Shown here: in pieces, positions 44,561 to 55,699 of the stretch | Layout of the letters: each line of letters begins with the position of its first letter | Position numbering within the stretch: position 1 is the first letter of the stretch | DNA from: Thinopyrum elongatum | Lineage: Eukaryota; Streptophyta; Magnoliopsida; Poales; Poaceae | Assembly (NCBI GenBank): GCA_011799875.1 | Contig: CM022301.1 | Coordinates: forward strand, 213,983,888 to 214,047,887 | Direction of reading: 5' to 3' | Length of the DNA stretch: 64,000 nt | The notes under the pieces: generated by a model | Database searches by the model: none | Seen by the model: the letters and a program-made list of their open reading frames with translations, nothing else | What the model was told of the DNA's origin: nothing | Translations under genes and position numbers: made by a program

Positions 44561-44596
44561 AAAAATTCAACATTGTTTGCATGAGCATGAACACAA

Positions 44597-45070
44597 GTGT
44601 TCAAGGTCGACCCTCACTTCTCCAATGATTATGCCTTGGATGATCTTCATAACTATGTGCAATTCTGTCAATTGCTCAATAGTAATTTGTTTACCCATTG
44701 CTATTATGTTTTAGAGAGAGATGCCTCTAGTGAACCTATGGCCCTTGGGTCCATTCTCCATATATTTAAGAGTTCCTACAATTGCTACCAATTTGCTATC
44801 ATTAATTTAGTTACTATTATCCTTTGCTATCTTTACAATTATTTGCTTTTAACCTTGTGGCTGGCAAGAACAAGGGGAGTGATGACCCCCTTGCCTTTGG
44901 TGGGTGGAAGCAATTGTTTTGTTTGTGTGTAGGTGCTGCTAATGTTGTACGTGTGTTTCCTACTACTAGTTTGATAAACCTTGGTTCTTAAATGAGGGAA
45001 ATACTTTCTACTGTTGTGCTACATCACCCTTCCTCTTCAAGGAAATCTAACAACTCCCGCAGGAGTAGCA
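44597..45070 (+). mobile_element. Degenerate LTR-retrotransposon fragment
   Basis: Plus-oriented sequence with a weak open frame (44597-44932), ending CTCCCGCAGGAGTAGCA at 45070. It looks to me like a Triticeae retrotransposon internal or LTR end, but I cannot name the family. The junction with D is abrupt. Confidence 0.4.
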
Positions 45071-45625
45071 CCTTCAGACGTTTAGCACAGACAGTTGGAT
45101 GTTCGTCTCCTATATCCATGTTTGCGGACCCGTCCGAATATGTGCATGGACAGATAGTGATTCCGATTTGACAACGAAGTTGGAGATACCCTAAGAGCAT
45201 CTCCAATAGATGTTGTAAATGTAAAAATAACTGATTTTTAGATCACCAAGGCACAAAAATGGTGCTCTAAGAGATTATGCAGATGCAAAAAAAATACTCA
45301 AGATTTGCTCGTGATGTAAAATAGGTCACCAAGATTCGAGAAAAACATGCGCAGCCCCAACTGTCACGTTGAAATTTCCCCTGTCGCGCCTTCTCCTCCA
45401 CACGCCTACTGTCGCCGGTGGTTTCGCCTGGGAAATCTTTCGCCGCCACTCGTTCGTCCACCCCTGATGCAGTCGCTATCCCACTGCCCAACCTAGCTTC
45501 CCGGATAGCCACTGGAGGTCCCACCGCCGAGCTGATTTAGGTCTGTCGCCGTGCGATGTTTCATCCGACTCGGCTGTTAACTGGAGCCACATCGCCCGTG
45601 ATGGCTCCCGCAACTCATGGATGTC
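45071..45625. other. Short unclassified island, possibly DNA-transposon remnants
   Basis: Contains AGTTGGAGAT at 45178-45187 followed by GAGCATCTCCAATAG near 45195. This is a back-to-back inverted arrangement like DNA-transposon termini common in grasses. A GC-richer stretch follows (45350-45600) with no convincing ORF. No TSD could be set. The last five bases, ATGTC (45621-45625), should be B's target duplication. Confidence 0.35.
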
Positions 45626-47130
45626 TGATGACCCACAAGTATAGGGGATCAATCATAGTCTTTTTGATAAGTAAGAGTGTCGAACCCAACGAGGAGCAGA
45701 AGGAAATGTCAAGCGGTTTTCAGCAAGGTATTTTCTGCAAGCACTGAAATTATCGGTAACGGGTAGTTTGATAGCAAGATAATTTGTAACAAGTGACAAG
45801 TAGTAATAGTAAATAAGTTGCAGCAAGGTAGCCCAGTCCTTTTTGTTGCAACTGACATGCCAGAACGATCTCTTATAATAAGCAAAGCTTTCTTGAGGAC
45901 ACACGGGAATTTTATCTAGTCACTTTCATCATATTTGTTAGATTCGCGTTCGCTACTTTGATAATTTGATATGTGGGTGGACCAGTGCTTGGGTGTTGTT
46001 CTTACTTGAACAAGCCTCCCACTTATGATTAACCCCTCTCGCAAGCATCCGCAACTACGAAAGAAGAATTAAGATAAATCTAACCATATATAGCATTAAG
46101 CATATGGATCCAAATCAGCCCCTTACGGAATAGCGCATAAACTAGGGTTTAAGTTTCTGTCACTCTAGCAACCCATCATCTAATTACTACTCCACAATGC
46201 ATTCCCTTAGTCCCAAGGATGGTGAAGTGTCATGTAGTCGACGTTCACATAACACCACTAAGGGAAACAACAACATACATATCATCAAAATATCGAACGA
46301 ATACCAAATTCACAAGATTACTTATGACAAGACTTCTCCCATATCCTCAAGAACAAATGTAACTACTCACACATCCTATTCATGTCCAAGATCACAGGGG
46401 TACTGAATAGCATAATGTATCTGAACATATAATCTTCCACCAAATAAACCAACTAGCATTAACTACAAGATGTAATCAACACTACTAGCAACCCACAGGT
46501 ACCAATCTGAGGTTTTGATACAAAGACTGAATACAAGAGATGAACTAGGGTTTGAGATGAGATGGTGCTGGTGAAGGTGTTGATGAAGGTTCGTCCTCCC
46601 ATGATGAGAGGGTTGTTGGTGATGATGATGGATTCAATTCCCCCCTCCCGAAGGGAAGTATTCCCGGCGGAATCGCTCCGCCGGAGAGTAAAAGTGCTCC
46701 TGCCCAAGTTCTGCCTCGAGATGGCGGTGCTCCATCCCGAAAGTCCTCTCCCTATTTTTTCTAGGAAAAATGGGCTTATATACCAGAAGATGGGGGCGGA
46801 GGCTGGCCAGGGGCCCCACAAGCCACCAGGGCGCACCCTGGCGCCTCATGGGCACTTGGGTGGACCACTCTGGTACTTCTTTTCTCCAATAATTTTTATT
46901 TATTCCAAAATAAATCTCCGTGAAATTTCAGCTCATTTGGAGATGTGTAGAATAGGTATCTCTAACATAGCTTTTTCAGGTCCAGAATTCCAGCTGCCGG
47001 GAATCTCCCTCCTCATGTAAATCTTGCATATTAAGAGAGAAAAGGCATTAGAATTGCTCCACAAGGTGTTATATTGATTAAAAACACTATAAATAATAGT
47101 AGGAAAACATGATGCAAAATGGACGTATCA
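45626..47130 (-). repeat. 3' LTR of element B
   Basis: 1505 bp; on the minus strand it starts TGATACGTCCATTTTGC and ends TGTGGGTCATCA. It shows the uninterrupted form of the site where the non-LTR element landed in A. TATA box on the minus strand at 46776-46784. Confidence 0.93.
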
Positions 47131-48720
47131 ACTCCCCCAAGCTTAGAACTCGCTTGTCCTCAAGCGAAAGCCGATATCGATAATCGTGTCCACATGTTTA
47201 GAGAGAGAGGTGTCGATAAAAACAAAATACGAACATAGTAGCATCATGGTCATTATTATAACAGCAATAAACATTATCATAGAACTTCCCATGAGCTAGT
47301 AACAATTCATCACAATATCAAAGTATAAGGCATAAACTTTCCTGAAAACTAACAAACTATGTTCTTAGTTAACAATGCAATTGCAATTCATCATATTTTC
47401 AGGAAGGGTCTCATGAAGAACCTTTTGTTTAGCAAGTCCACATACTCAACCATCATTTACTCTTCTATGATTGCTAACACTAACACCATATATATGGAGC
47501 AAAAAGTTTCAGCCAGACACATAGAAAGATAGGGGCTTATAGTTACGCCTCCCAACTTATTCACCTCAAGGGTAATGTCAACAATAATAACTCTTAATCA
47601 CTCATATCCAACTGGATATATATGTCTAGATATTTCCCCACCACATGATGCTTGCAAAAGAGAAAAATTAAAAGGAATAGAGGAGAACACTATTGACTCT
47701 TGCATAAAAAGTAAATACATAAAAGTAAAAGGTAGGCCCTTCATAGAGGGAAGCAGAGGTTGTCATGTGCTTTATATGTTTGTATGCACAAGCTCTTAAT
47801 GCAAAGGAACGTCATGTTATATTGCCCCTTGTGATAGCAACCTTTATTATGCAGTCTGTCGCTTTTATTTCTTTACCATCACAAGTTCGTACACCGCTTA
47901 TTTTCCCTTACAATAAAAGATCATACATATTTAGAAGCAATTTTTATTGCCTTATGCACCGATGACAACTTACTTGAAGGATCTTTTAAATCCATAGGTA
48001 GGTATAGTGGACTCTCATAACATGAAACTGGGTTTAAGGGTTTTTGGATGCACAAGTAGTATCTCTACTTGGTGCGGATTTTTGGCTAGCAAAGATATTG
48101 AGCAAGCACCACATGTTGAAGGATCTATGACAATATAACTTCTATGTGAATATAAGCAAACAAAATTCATTACATTGTCTTCCTTGTCCAACGTCAATAA
48201 TTTGGCATAAAATACTTAATGGGGGCTCACAATCATAAAAGATGTCCAAGATAGTGTATTTGCATGTGAATCTTCTCTTCCCTTATTAATTTTTTCATGA
48301 ATTGCATCATTGTCCAATGCTATGTTTGTCAACTTTCAATAAATTTTACCACTTATACTTTCCTTATGTAATGTCATTACTTTCCATAAGATTAGCATAT
48401 GATCTTTTTCATTATTTTCATTGCTCAGATTGGAACATAGAAGTAAAGAAGCAAAAACTCAAACTACTCTATATTATATAACTCTTAACTCGATTACATA
48501 GATAGATAGATCATGAAACTAGCACTCAAAGATAGATCGTACTAAACTTTTATTCAACTAAATCACGAAATAGCCAAGGATCGAACTAAAAATAGGTAAA
48601 TATAATAAAAGTGATGGTGATACGATACCGTGGCACCTCCCCCAAGTTTGGCACAAGCCAAGGGGAGTGCCCATACCCGTGTACTCAAGTATCCTTCTTC
48701 AGTGGTGGTGGTGCAATATT
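47131..48720 (-). other. Polypurine tract and 3' non-coding region of B
   Basis: Starts (plus) ACTCCCCCAAGCTTAG, the reverse of the polypurine tract. AT-rich, no sense gene; homologous to A 22020-23354 plus 37423-37586. Holds the antisense ORF 47765-47965. Confidence 0.8.
47765..47965 (+). CDS. Conserved 66-codon antisense ORF (element B copy)
   Basis: Antisense to B. Starts MCFICLYAQALNAKERH and ends NFYCLMHR. It is closest in layout to the D copy and also to A. A hydrophobic middle stretch (VILPLVIATFIMQS) is retained. Function unknown. Confidence 0.45.
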   Translation: MCFICLYAQALNAKERHVILPLVIATFIMQSVAFISLPSQVRTPLIFPYNKRSYIFRSNFYCLMHR

Positions 48721-49140
48721 TTAGGCGATGATGCCCCTGAGGATGTGATTCTCCTCTTCGAGCTTATTAACTTGACGCTTGAGATCCATGATTTCTTTCC
48801 GGAGCTTTTCGGTGACGGTTAGTGCACCATCCACCCAAGGATGCATCCTTGCTAAAGAAGATGAAGCAACACTCCTTTTCAAGTTATAATAAGAAATAAA
48901 TCAGGTGTTGGGAGGTTTAACCATTTCCGACAAGATTGATTTCTTGAATTCCACATGCATATCTCCAGGTTGAGGCAGCGAGGTTTCTTCTTGGTCCTCA
49001 CCCGTGGAGTCCATCCTCTTCAAGTTAGCCTCCACCTCCTCGTCGGTCGACCACCCGTAGGGGTCAACATCACCGTAGACTCTAGGATTTGCTGTAAGGT
49101 GGGAAACATGGCTCTCTCCGTCCGAGTCTTGGGACGACAT
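48721..49140 (-). pseudogene. ORF3 of element B
   Basis: Starts MSSQDSDGESHVSH at 49140; the acidic N-terminal part is open to a stop at 48901-48903. Downstream sequence in the same region still encodes a coiled coil (LRKEIMDLKRQVNKLEEEN) before a stop near 48725. Its homologue in A (14320-14501 plus 21773-21998) is open throughout. Lies between integrase and the 3' LTR. Confidence 0.65.
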
Positions 49141-49695
49141 ACTCTCAGATCTGTCAGAAAAATAGCACGAAACAGGAACAGAGGAGATCTCTGTGATACG
49201 GTGGTCAAAACATCAGGGAGTATATATAAAGAATTTTTATCTTGCGGGACAAGTATTCTAGAAGAAAACGGAGTCAGGAAGGCACACGAGGGGCCCACAA
49301 GCCACCAGGGCGCGCCCTGGTGCCTCGTGGGCACCTGGGTGGCCCCCTCCGGTGTTTCTTATTTGGGTTAATTTGATAAATGCCACTCCAAATTTGGCGA
49401 TTCCGAGAAATGCCACTGCAATTTTCAAACTTTGAAAAATGCCATTTCATGCCATTTCCAGTGGCATTTTTTGAAGTCTGCAGTGGCGTTTTTCAAAGTT
49501 TGCAAAAATTACAGTGGCATTTTTCAAAGTTTGGAAATTGCAGTGGCACTTTTATGAATCGCCATAATTGGAGTGGCATTTATCTAATTAACGCTTCTTA
49601 TTTTTGTATATTTTCTAATATTCCAAAACTGACAGAAAATATTTTATGGAATTTTTGGAGTCGGTTTACTTACCGTATCACGCACCTCTTCCTTT
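49141..49695 (-). promoter_or_regulatory. LTR-like spacer between pol and ORF3 of B
   Basis: Homologous to 13987-14319 of A. Contains a perfect 20-bp palindrome, CACCAGGGCGCGCCCTGGTG (49303-49322), like the GC block of the LTRs, and a TATATA stretch near 49211-49217 closer to ORF3. Interrupted by the Mutator-type MITE. A role in ORF3 expression is inference. Confidence 0.45.
49365..49594. mobile_element. Mutator-type MITE, 230 bp
   Basis: Flanked by the 9-bp duplication TTCTTATTT (49356-49364 and 49595-49603). Terminal inverted repeats of about 40 bp begin GGGTTAATTTGATAAATGCC on the left and, reverse-complemented, GCGTTAATTAGATAAATGCC on the right. The inside is built from repeats of the type AGTGGCATTTTTCAAAGTTT in both orientations. 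No ORF. A's homologous site (about 14080-14092) is empty. Confidence 0.9.
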
Positions 49696-50214
49696 TCAGG
49701 GTTCTGGAATGTTCTGGAAGGTCTCTCTTATGTATTCCTCCAGTGTCATAGTTTGAATAATGTTAGTTTCAACATTAATAGGTGTACCTGAGATGTAATG
49801 CTTAATTCTTTGCCCATTGACCACCTTCGGATTGGTGCCTTCGGCGTTATTGATCTTAATGGTTCCAGAGTGATAAACTTCCTCAATGATATACGGTCCT
49901 TCCCATTTAGAGAGAGGTTTTCCTGCAAAAAATCTAAAACGAGAATTGTACAATAGAACATACTCACCCACTTTGAATTCCCATTTTTGGATTCTTCTGT
50001 CATGCCATCTTTTAACTTTTTCTTTAAACAATTTGGCATTTTCATAAGCTTGGGTTCTCCATTCATCTAGCGAACTAATATCAAATAACCTATTTTCACC
50101 GGCAAGTTTAAAATCATAATTGAGTTCTTTAATTGCCCAATAAGTTTGATGTTCTAACTCAAGAGGTAAATGACTTGCCTTTCCATAAACCATTTTATAT
50201 GGAGGCATACCCAT
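49696..50214 (-). pseudogene. pol: Integrase C-terminal region of element B
   Basis: Starts MGMPPYKMVYGKASHLPLE and includes RIQKWEFKVGEYVLLYNSRF and KWEGPYIIEEVYHSG, ending NIPEP and a stop. It is the intact counterpart of the remnant at 13709-13986 in A. Joined to the core (50311-50754) through a frame change near 50220-50310. Confidence 0.88.
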
Positions 50215-50310
50215 AGGATTTTTATAAGCAGTTCTACAGGCCCATATGCATCGTCAAGTTTCTTAGACCAATTCTTTCTAGATCTATTGACGGTCTTTTG
50301 CAAATCAATT

Positions 50311-50855
50311 TTATTCTCTATTGCTCAATTCAACTTGACCACTAGATTGAGGGTGATAGGGAGATGCAATTCTATGATTGACATCATATTTAGCAAGCAG
50401 TTTACAGACTGCACTATGAATAAAATGTGAACCACCATCAATCATTAAATATCTAGGGACTCCGAACCTCGGGAAGATAACTTCTTTAAGCATTTTAATA
50501 GAAGTGTTATGATCAGCACTACTAGTTGGAATAGCTTCTACCCACTTAGTAACGTAATCAACAACAACTAAAATATGTGTATACCCATTACAGGAAGGGA
50601 AAGGTCCCATATAATCAAATCCCCAAACATCAAATGGTTCAATAACAAGTGAATAATTCATAGTCATTTCCTGACGTCTACCAATATTACCAATTCTTTG
50701 ACATTCATCACAAGATAAGACAAACTTACGAGCATCCTTGAAAAGAGTAGGCAAATAAAAACCAGATTGTAATACCTTGTGTGCAGTTCTGTCTCCCGCA
50801 TGGTGTCCTCCGTAAGCCTCGGAATGACACTTCTATAGGATTTGTTCCTGTTCAT
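50311..50855 (-). pseudogene. pol: Integrase zinc finger and DDE core of element B
   Basis: The zinc finger (HSEAYGGHHAG ... CDECQRI) begins in one frame near 50830. The core follows with the first acidic residue in WGFDYMGPF, the second in YLMIDGGSHF, and YHPQSSGQVELSNRE for the glutamate. Frames differ between finger and core. Solo LTR G cuts the protein on the upstream side at 50855. Confidence 0.88.
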
Positions 50856-50995
50856 TGTAATGCCCGGATAATTATGCTACAGTGAACCTCTGCTAATGAT
50901 GCCACGTCACCTCGGTTACTGTTGCTAATCTCGCGTTAATTCAATCCCGTTCAAATTCAAAATTTGAATTAAATGCAAACAACAATAGTTTTCAA

Positions 50996-51190
50996 CAATG
51001 TTGGGGATATCGCTTATCGGGAACTTATCGGTCGACCCAAGATAAGGGGTAAATCGGCCAGTTTATCGGCATATCGGCCGATTTATCGCCATATCGGCCG
51101 ATTTATCGGTCAATTTATCTTATCGGTCAGACAGCGATAAGCGATAAATCGGCCGATTTATCGGCATATCGGAAGATATCTTGAACAATG
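50996..51190. mobile_element. hAT-type MITE inside solo LTR G, 195 bp
   Basis: Flanked by the 8-bp duplication GTTTTCAA (50988-50995 and 51191-51198). Short imperfect inverted ends: CAATGTTGGGGATATC on the left and, reverse-complemented, CATTGTTCAAGATATC on the right. The body is an irregular array of ATCGGCCGATTTATCGG-type units containing the palindrome CGGCCG. No ORF. Confidence 0.8.
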
Positions 51191-53034
51191 GTTTTCAAAC
51201 AATAAAACTAAAATGTTCGGGTTGTGCCAAATAATGCGTAGGTAATTATGGTGAAGAAACCACACTTTTTACAAAATGCTTGAATACTCTAAAATGATTA
51301 AAACAGTAGTTGAAATGATTAACTAAATGCCTTTGATATTTTACAAAATACTAATCTAATTTATTATTGGATCAAACTTTTTGTGGCAGTGGGTGGTGTT
51401 GAGACACTAAACTAGGAATTTACTTTGCGATATATAAAACAAAACTAGTTCAAGAAATAAAAGAAATCAGTAAAAGAAAATAAACAAAGGAAAAGGAAAT
51501 TGCAAAAAAGAAAAGAAATAGAAAACACCACTGGGCCAACTGGCCCAGCTGGCCCAACCGGCCCCCTTCCCACTCCTCCATAACCCCCCTAGGGAAACCC
51601 TAACTCCCCTGATCGTACCACTTCCCCCCACTCCCTCGTTCTCTCTCCGCCTTCCCCGATCCAGATCTGGATCGGGGACAAACCCCCATCGATGCCATCG
51701 CCCGACGCCGCCCGGAGCTACCTCGTCACCGAGTCGCCGCCCCGTCGCTGGATCTCGCTTCCCCGACCTCCTCCCCGAGCAGCTTCCTCGAGCCTCGCCG
51801 CCCCTTCTCATGACGCACGTGAGGCCCCCCTCCTTCTCCTCTTCCCCTCCACCCCGTAGTTGTCGTTGCCGGCCGCGCCTGCTCGCCTCCCCCTGCTGCT
51901 CGCCGCTCCGAGCTGCTGCTGCCACCCGCCGTCACCCACGTGCTCCCGCAGCTTCGCCCGAACCTCGCCCGCGCCTGACCACCGCAGCTCCGCCCCTTCC
52001 GCGCCGCTGCCGCCGTGCTCCGCGGCGGCCTCGCGCAGCCCCGCGCACCCCCGCTGCAGTCGCTCGCCGGCCCGACCGCGCCACCCCTACTGGCCACCGC
52101 GCCCGCCTCCTCGGTCTAACCGCAGTCCCTCTGCCGCCCGTGGTCACCGCACGCATCACACGCCTGCTTCCGCCCGGGGCCGTGTCCCCTGATCTGCGGT
52201 CTACTGCTGCTACTCCTCGTCGTCGGCCGCTTCCCCCCTCCGCACCTCTGCCTCGCCCAGTGCTCGTGCCTCGCCGCCGGCCACTGCCTTGCAGCCCCTC
52301 TCCGCTCGCCCCTGGGGCCGCGCCGTGCCACCTCGCGTGCTGGCCACCGCGCTTGTTCGGGTTGCGCCCGCTAACCGTGGCCCGGCGCCCGTGCGCCCGT
52401 TAGGCCTCCCCTAGGCCTATGACAAGTGGCCCCTGCCCTAAAACGAAAGCGATAATTTTTTAAAATAAAAATAATATTATTAATTAATTAACTTAATTAA
52501 TCCTGTTTAGTTAACTAATTAAACTTAATTAACCTACTAATTAGTCTAACTACTGTTAATTAGTTAACAGCCAATGACAAACGGGCCCCACCCGTCAGTT
52601 GACTGGTCAATGGTCAACTTTGACCGCTGACGTCATGCTGGCATCATGATGATGTAGTAATTATTTTTCGAATTAATTAAATAACAATAATCCCAGAAAA
52701 TGATTAAATCCTTTTAAATTAATATAAAATAAACTGTATCTCGGATGAAAATACTTTGTACATGAAAGTTGCTCAGAACGACGAGACAAACCCGAATACG
52801 CAGTCCGTTCGTCTGCCACATGTCCCTAACATAGCGAACATGCAACAATCCCCCTCCGGTTCGTCTGTCCGAAAACGTCAAACACCGGGAATACTTTCCC
52901 GGAAGTTTTCCCCCTTCGCCAGTATCGCCTACTACCGCGTTAGGGCACACCTAGCACCGCTCATTGTCATGTCATGCATCGTCAAGCATCTGTTTGCATT
53001 ATATTTATTGTTTCTTCCCCCTCTTCTCTCGTTA

Positions 53035-53110
53035 GACACCGAGATCGACGCCGCTGCCGCCCCGATCGACTACGGTGTTGACGACCCGTCCTTCTCTGCC
53101 GAGCTTCCAG
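53035..53110 (+). other. Exon-like acidic block 1 in solo LTR G
   Basis: Follows TTCTCTCGTTAG and ends CCAG before GCAAGCC, as in F. Reads DTEIDAAAAPIDYGVDD and continues. The peptide is recognisably like F's block 1. Confidence 0.4.
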
Positions 53111-54439
53111 GCAAGCCAACCCCCCTTGTTCATCCCGATATCGCCTACTCTTTCCCTCTACTACTTGCATTAGAGTAGCGTTACTGTTTCATCGGTTTGA
53201 TCATGTACTACTGCATAGCCTGTCCTTGTTGCTACTGTTGTTGATACCTTACCTGCTATCCTAAATGCTTAGTATAGGATGCTAGTATTCCATCAGTGGC
53301 CCTACATTCTTGTCCGTCTGCTATGTTATATTATCGGGCCGTGGTCACTTTGGGAAGTGATCACGGGTATATACATACATACATACTATACAGGTTACAT
53401 GATGTGACTAAAGTCAGGTCGGCTCGTAGAGTACCCGCAAGTGATTCCGAAGTGGGGGCTGAAAGGACGGGTGGTTCCATCCAGGTAGTGGTGGGCCTGG
53501 GTTCTCGATGGCCCCCGATTGTTACTTTGTGGCGGAGCGACAGGGCAGGTTGTGACCACCTAGGAGACAGGTGGGCCTGATCCCTGGTCGGCATCTGCGG
53601 TTACTTCAAATAGCATGCTTAACGAGATTGGGTATTTGATCTGAGTTGGCCACTGGCCTATACGCACTAACCACCACGTGGGAACAGTTATGGGCACTCG
53701 ACGTCGTAGTATCAGCCGAAGCCTCCTAGACGTCAGCGACTAAGCGGCGCGCGCCGGGTTGGACCGCGTAACGCAACTTCCTTTGTAATGGAGGTTGCTA
53801 GGTCTGCTCATCGGCCGCCCTCGCAATGTGCAGGAGTGCAAAGGGCGATGGGCCCAAGACCCCTGCGCGCTTAGGATTTAGACCGGCGTGCTGACCTCTC
53901 TGTTAGGCCTAGGTAGGGTTGCGATGTGTTGATCTTCCGAGGCCGGGCATGACTCAGGAAAGTGTGTTCGGCCAGAGTGATCGAGCGTGTTGGGTAATGT
54001 GGTGCACCCCTGCAGGGAAGATTGATCTATTCGAATAGTCGTGTCCATGGTAACAGGACGACCCGGAGTTGTATTCCGACCTCATGACAACTAGAACCGG
54101 ATACTTAATAAAACACACCCCTTTCAAGTGCCAAATACAACCCAGTGATCGCTCTCTCATAGGGCAATGAGGAGAGGATCGCTGGGTAGGATTATGCTAT
54201 ACGATTGTTACTTGGTTAACTTACCAGCTACTCTCTTATATTGCTTCAAGATGGAGGCTACCAGAAGCGTAGTCTTCGCTAGCACTAGCTATCCCCCTCT
54301 TATTCTGGCATTCTGCAGTTCAGTCCACAGATACTACCCATTTCATTGATACCGATGCATATGTAGTGTAGATCCTTGCTTGCGAGTACTTTGGATGAGT
54401 ACTCACGGTTGCTTGCTCCCCCTTTTCCTTTCTTCTCAG

Positions 54440-54547
54440 ATGCCGCAACCGGATGCCGGAGCCCCGGAGCCAGACGCCACCTTCGACGACTCCTACTACA
54501 CCGAGGGTGCCTACTACTACATGCAGGCCGCCGACGACCAGGAGTAG
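54440..54547 (+). other. Exon-like block 2 in solo LTR G
   Basis: After a polypyrimidine stretch and TTCTCAG, an open frame reads MPQPDAGAPEPDATFDD and ends AADDQE plus TAG. The stretch PEPDAT, the YY pairs and the end match F's 3' LTR. The phase at the acceptor does not fit block 1 as simply as in F. Confidence 0.35.
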
Positions 54548-54850
54548 TTTAGGAGGATCCCAGGCAGGAGGCCTGCGCCTCTTCGATCTGTATCCCAGTT
54601 TGTGCTAGCCATCTTATGGCACCTTGTTTAACTTATGTCTGTACTCAGATATTGTTGCTTCCGCTGACTCGTTTATGATCGAGCTTATGTATTCGAGCCC
54701 TCGAGGCCCCTGGCTTGTAATATGAAGCTTGTATGACTTTAATTTTTGTTTAGAGTTGTGTTGTGATATCTTCCCGTGAGTCCCTGATCTTGGTCGTACA
54801 TGTTTGTGTGTATGATTAGTGTACAGTCAAATCGTGGGCGTCACATTCAT

Positions 54851-55688
54851 GCTTAGGTATACAACGTCTAATAATACCATCTACTGCTTCTTTATAAAGA
54901 TGCGGGTCATCCCAGAAGTAATGTCTTAAATCAAAGAAAACCTTTTTCTTTTGTTGGTATGTGAAACTAGGTGCTATTAATTTAGCAACAATATAATTAG
55001 CATAGTCTGCATACCAAGGAGTATTACGAGAAGCATTTATGATAGCTAGTTGCTCATCAGGGAAACTATCATCAATAGGTAGTGGGTTATCAAGAATATT
55101 TTCGAACCTAGACAAGTTATCAGCTATGGGATTCTCAGCTCCCTTCCTATCAGTAATATGCAAGTCAAACTCTTGTAGCAATAGCACCCACCTAATGAGT
55201 CTAGGTTTAGCATCTTTCTTTTCCATAAGGTATTTAATAGCAGCATGATCGGTGTGAAAAATTACTTTAGAATCAACTATGTAAGATCAGAATTTATCAC
55301 ATGCAAACACAACTGCTAGAAATTCTTTCTCATTAGTAGCATAATTTCTTTGAGCACTGTCTAGAGTTTTACTAGCATAATGGATAACATTTAATTTCTT
55401 ATCAACTCTTTGTCCTAGAATAGCACCAACAACATAATCACTAGCATCACACATAATTTCAAAAGGCAAGTTCCAATCAGCTGGTTGAACAATAGGTGCA
55501 GAGGTTAAGGCTTTCTTAAGTGTTTCAAAGGCTTCTACATAATAATCATCAAAAACAAATTGAACATCCTTTTGCAAGAGATTAGTAAGAGGCCTAGAAA
55601 TTTTAGAGAAGTCTTCGCTAAACCTCCTATAGAAACCAACAAAACCAAGGAAACTTCTTATACCTTTAATATCTTTAGGACATGGCAT
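54851..55688 (-). pseudogene. pol: RNase H region of element B
   Basis: From MPCPKDIKGIRSFLGFVG (55688) through the RNase H motifs MCDASDYVVG, NEKEFLAVV and [10 protein letters not shown] to a linker ([13 protein letters not shown]) and KHE at the G insertion. A TGA interrupts it at about 55286-55288, after FACDKF. This is the segment whose continuation is missing in A. Confidence 0.9.
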
Positions 55689-55699
55689 TTTCTCAATTG

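Larger units (their letters stand above)
38974..44596 (-). mobile_element. Non-autonomous LTR retrotransposon D, 5'-truncated
   Basis: Minus-strand element with its 3' LTR at 38974-40490, polypurine tract at 40491-40505 and internal sequence related to C (twin-hairpin units) and to A/B (3' region with antisense ORF). No pol domains. The 5' LTR and primer site are missing; the right end near 44596 is approximate. The left flank AATGC (38969-38973) has no visible partner. A LINE fragment lies at 41496-42225. Confidence 0.8.
50856..54845 (+). mobile_element. Solo LTR G of a Tekay-like family
   Basis: 3990 bp, starting TGTAATGCCCGG and ending GTGGGCGTCACA, flanked by perfect TSD TTCAT (50851-50855 and 54846-54850). 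There is no internal sequence, primer site or coding domain, so it is the product of LTR-LTR recombination. The same end sequences and internal landmarks as F's LTR (exon-like blocks, GC-rich leader) show a related but distinct family. The strand is given by that similarity. It sits in B's pol between RNase H and integrase. Confidence 0.93.

Noticed and set aside
44597..44932. 111-codon frame as a gene
   Set aside because: It lies in a degenerate retroelement fragment and has no motif; part of a repeat I have seen as common in Triticeae.
51060..51170. CRISPR-like array of ATCGGCCGATTT repeats
   Set aside because: Units are irregular and without spacers, and they lie inside a 195-bp element with an 8-bp duplication; the genome is a plant.
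51467..52403. Open frames on both strands in the GC-rich leader of solo LTR G
   Set aside because: Same situation as in F's LTR: compositional, with no conservation pattern visible to me.
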